Positions 61,652 to 64,000 of a stretch of DNA of 64,000 bases are shown here, piece after piece. Numbering within the stretch: position 1 is the first letter of the stretch; the number at the start of each line of letters is the position of its first letter. Made by a program: the position numbers and the translations under genes. The notes beneath the pieces were generated by a model. That model was not told where the DNA came from. It saw nothing but the letters and a program-made list of their open reading frames with translations, and did no database searches. The DNA lies in NCBI RefSeq assembly GCF_026151205.1, contig NC_087075.1, positions 5,448,858 to 5,512,857 on the forward strand. Reading direction: 5' to 3'. The DNA comes from Bolinopsis microptera. Lineage: Eukaryota; Ctenophora; Tentaculata; Lobata; Bolinopsidae.

Positions 61652-62237
61652 AAGGGACTTGGAGTATAAAAGACCAAGTTCGCATAAATGCCTACCCAAC
61701 CAAGAATTTAGGAGGCAAGGGTAGGTGCGTAAACTTTACGGTCTGCACTCTCCGATCCTGTATCACCCTGGATTCTTTTTGACGTATTTTTGTAATAGGC
61801 ATATATACCTAAATGAATTGATAGTTGAAACAATATACACATAATATAGCAACGACCCTATATAAAAATAATTATAATTATAAAAATTCTGTAAAAATGG
61901 TACAAATTTAAAAACTGAGGTAAAATAAAACCCTTTGTAATAATATATGTAAAATCCACTAAATCACATCACAACAAAAAGCAGTTTAGACCACCATCCA
62001 ACAAGCACTCCATGACCTTTTAGGGTTTAAGAGTGTTGATCAGGTTAAGGTCCAAATCACTTATTGCCGTGGGTGGAAGGGTTCTGGTACCTCTGTACCC
62101 CCTGATAGAGATTATACAGGTTCTGAGTAGATCAAAACGCAGTCTGCGTCTGACAAATGACATCACATCACAATACCGTTGGCCTTTCTATATATATATA
62201 TACCTTCTATCCATTCTCTTGCTACTCCAAGTCCCTT
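61652..62237. repeat. MITE-like element, about 586 bp
   Basis: Left end aagggacttggagta and right end tactccaagtccctt are perfectly inverted. The interior is non-coding and holds a TA microsatellite at 62190-62205. No target duplication is certain. Confidence 0.7.
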
Positions 62238-62239
62238 AA

Positions 62240-64000
62240 GATATCTGTGATCTGGTAAAAAAGTCCTGCTAGTTATATATATAAAATATATATACGTTTG
62301 CTTTAATTGATACTAAATAAAATTGTTGTTTTCTTGAACGAAATATTTTATATTAACGATCTGACTACAGACTGGCGATCAACGTTCCCCGTATAGTAGC
62401 TCAACGGAGGGGGTAATCAGGGAACGTGTTAATGAAAAATGTACGTGTCCTTCCACAATCCCTTCTGTTGGGTCACACGTTATTGGGAACTGAGATCGCT
62501 ATCGTGTAACTAGAAGCAGTATATGCAAAGTAACTTTGGTGATAGGTGATAGGCAATATGAAATTACACATCTTACTTTAACTTTATCCCGTCACCCATG
62601 GACTTATTAAGAATGCCGGCCCATCGAGGAAAATCTTTTTACTTTGTATTTTAACCATTATGAAGTATGATTAGTCGGATATAGTACTGAGTTCAAACAG
62701 TCCCCGAAACGAAAAAGCAAACATTTGATTTTTGTTTCGGCGACTGAATTGTTGATGGGCCGGAAAATATTTGTTGTCGAGTAGTGTTGAATACTCATAT
62801 TAACATGATTATTGATTTAATTTAGGAATTGTATATAACTATCTTTGACCAAGTTTAATTGTTAATGAGAATGCACCCCAGCACTGGGCGCGCGCGGCAG
62901 CTTTGATGTTAGCGGCTACAACATACAAGCTTGAAGCTAGGCAGCTGCAGAAAAAACGCCGCGCGCGTTCACAGTTCAGCGTACGGCTTTTCGTTTTTGA
63001 TTTTACAAATGACAAAGCAACTTTTAATGATTATTAATGGAATTATCGGATATTTATAATTCAATATGTATTGATTCTTCTGTGGAAAATAAAAATTGTA
63101 TTTTACTTAATAAAAGAAAGTTATTGCATTCCATAAGTGTTACCATATTTAGTGGGATAACTCAAAGAGTTAAGATTAATCTGCATTCACATTAACTCAA
63201 ACTATGTAGAGATTACAAAAATGTTCAGCAAAGATTGTTAGTTTTATCGTCATCAGTGCAAGATTGGCCAATATCAGGTGTGCAAGATCAGTTAATAACG
63301 CATCGTAATAATGACCATTGAAGCAACCAATTTTGCATGGAAGGAACAAAGGTGATATCCTTTTGACACAATAGGATAACTTGACTACCTTTCATTACAA
63401 CAGTTTAAGGTCGTGCAGGAAGTGTAAATCAGGATATGCCAAAGGAGCTTCTCTTTTAGAATCGAGGTTGACTACGGAGCATGGAAAAAGAAAATAAAAG
63501 TCTGTGAGTTCGGAACAGATGTTGCTGTGAAAAAAAACAAGGTCCAAGTCTTACTATTGACTATACTGCTATACCGAAACTCCTCTCACATCTGAGGGAA
63601 AGGACATTATCTTAAAAAGGGAGGATCCTGGACCCCGAAATTAACTACTTTTCTGTACTGAGTCTCATTGTACATTGTAGCGCGATGCGCTACTGTGCCG
63701 CGCCGCGCACTCAATGAGGCTTCTCACAGCGACATTTGACATCGGCGAGATGCGCTACTGTGCCGCGCCGAGCTGCGATGAATTGACATCGTCAATTAAG
63801 AGTCTCTTGACATACGTTGCATGCCACTTTTCGTGCGCAAAGCTCTGATATTTGTGATACGTGACATGTATCAAAGTGCAAATAGTAAAGGCTCTTACGG
63901 GCAAATAAGGCACTCTTCTGCTGGAGCCCTTGGCCTTAGGCTCCTGGAATGATTGTTTTATGGACTAGTAATTAATGCCGCATCGATAACATATCTCAGA
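62240..64000. other. Gene-free right end of the window
   Basis: No long frame. Contains GC-rich inverted words (gcgcgcgcggc at 62889 and gccgcgcgcg at about 62958) and two copies of gatgcgctactgtgccgcgcc (about 63684 and 63750). The first is preceded by a short perfect palindrome (gtagcgc gat gcgctac). Confidence 0.5.

Overview
The window is nuclear DNA of a low-GC invertebrate animal. It has spliced genes with GT-AG introns, an hnRNP U-like gene, ADAR-type genes and many LINE retrotransposons of CR1/L2 type. The style fits an early-branching metazoan such as a cnidarian (perhaps hydrozoan), but the sequence alone does not settle the species. Most of the window is mobile DNA, much of it nested.

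Layout: 1-3.2 kb is an R2-type LINE with RT, zinc knuckle and restriction-like endonuclease. 3.5-6.1 kb has two copies of a hairpin-bearing repeat, one hit by an RNase H LINE. 6.3-12.3 kb is a secreted pentraxin/laminin-G-like gene, now a pseudogene, split by a 4.45 kb non-autonomous LTR element with 1168-bp LTRs. 13.6-14.5 kb encodes a probable PLAT-domain protein. 14.8-18.7 kb is repeat-rich and includes a perfect 143-bp-arm palindrome and a repeat with telomere-like motifs.

19.9-35.3 kb (minus strand) reads as one 15-exon hnRNP U-like gene: SAP domain, acidic linker, SPRY, P-loop kinase-like domain and RGG tail. Splice phases close to 793 codons. Its fourth intron (about 8.9 kb) holds two intronless, same-strand genes with two dsRNA-binding domains plus an adenosine-deaminase domain. 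In both, zinc-binding residues of the deaminase are changed, so both look like pseudo-enzymes (ADAD/TENR-like).

35.5-64 kb is a mosaic of transposons. An L2/CR1-like LINE on the minus strand (40.5-51.3 kb) is split inside ORF2 by a 7.7 kb element with an 8-bp target duplication. Next to it a plus-strand LINE (51.3-60.3 kb) has a first ORF combining an AlkB-type Fe(II)/2-oxoglutarate dioxygenase with an SGNH hydrolase. Its ORF2 is in turn split by a minus-strand LINE with a 5-bp duplication. An orphan zinc-knuckle ORF1 and a MITE follow; 62.3-64 kb shows no gene.

Most interesting: the AlkB+SGNH ORF1 of a LINE, and the nested pair of intronless ADAR-like pseudo-deaminases inside an hnRNP U-like gene.
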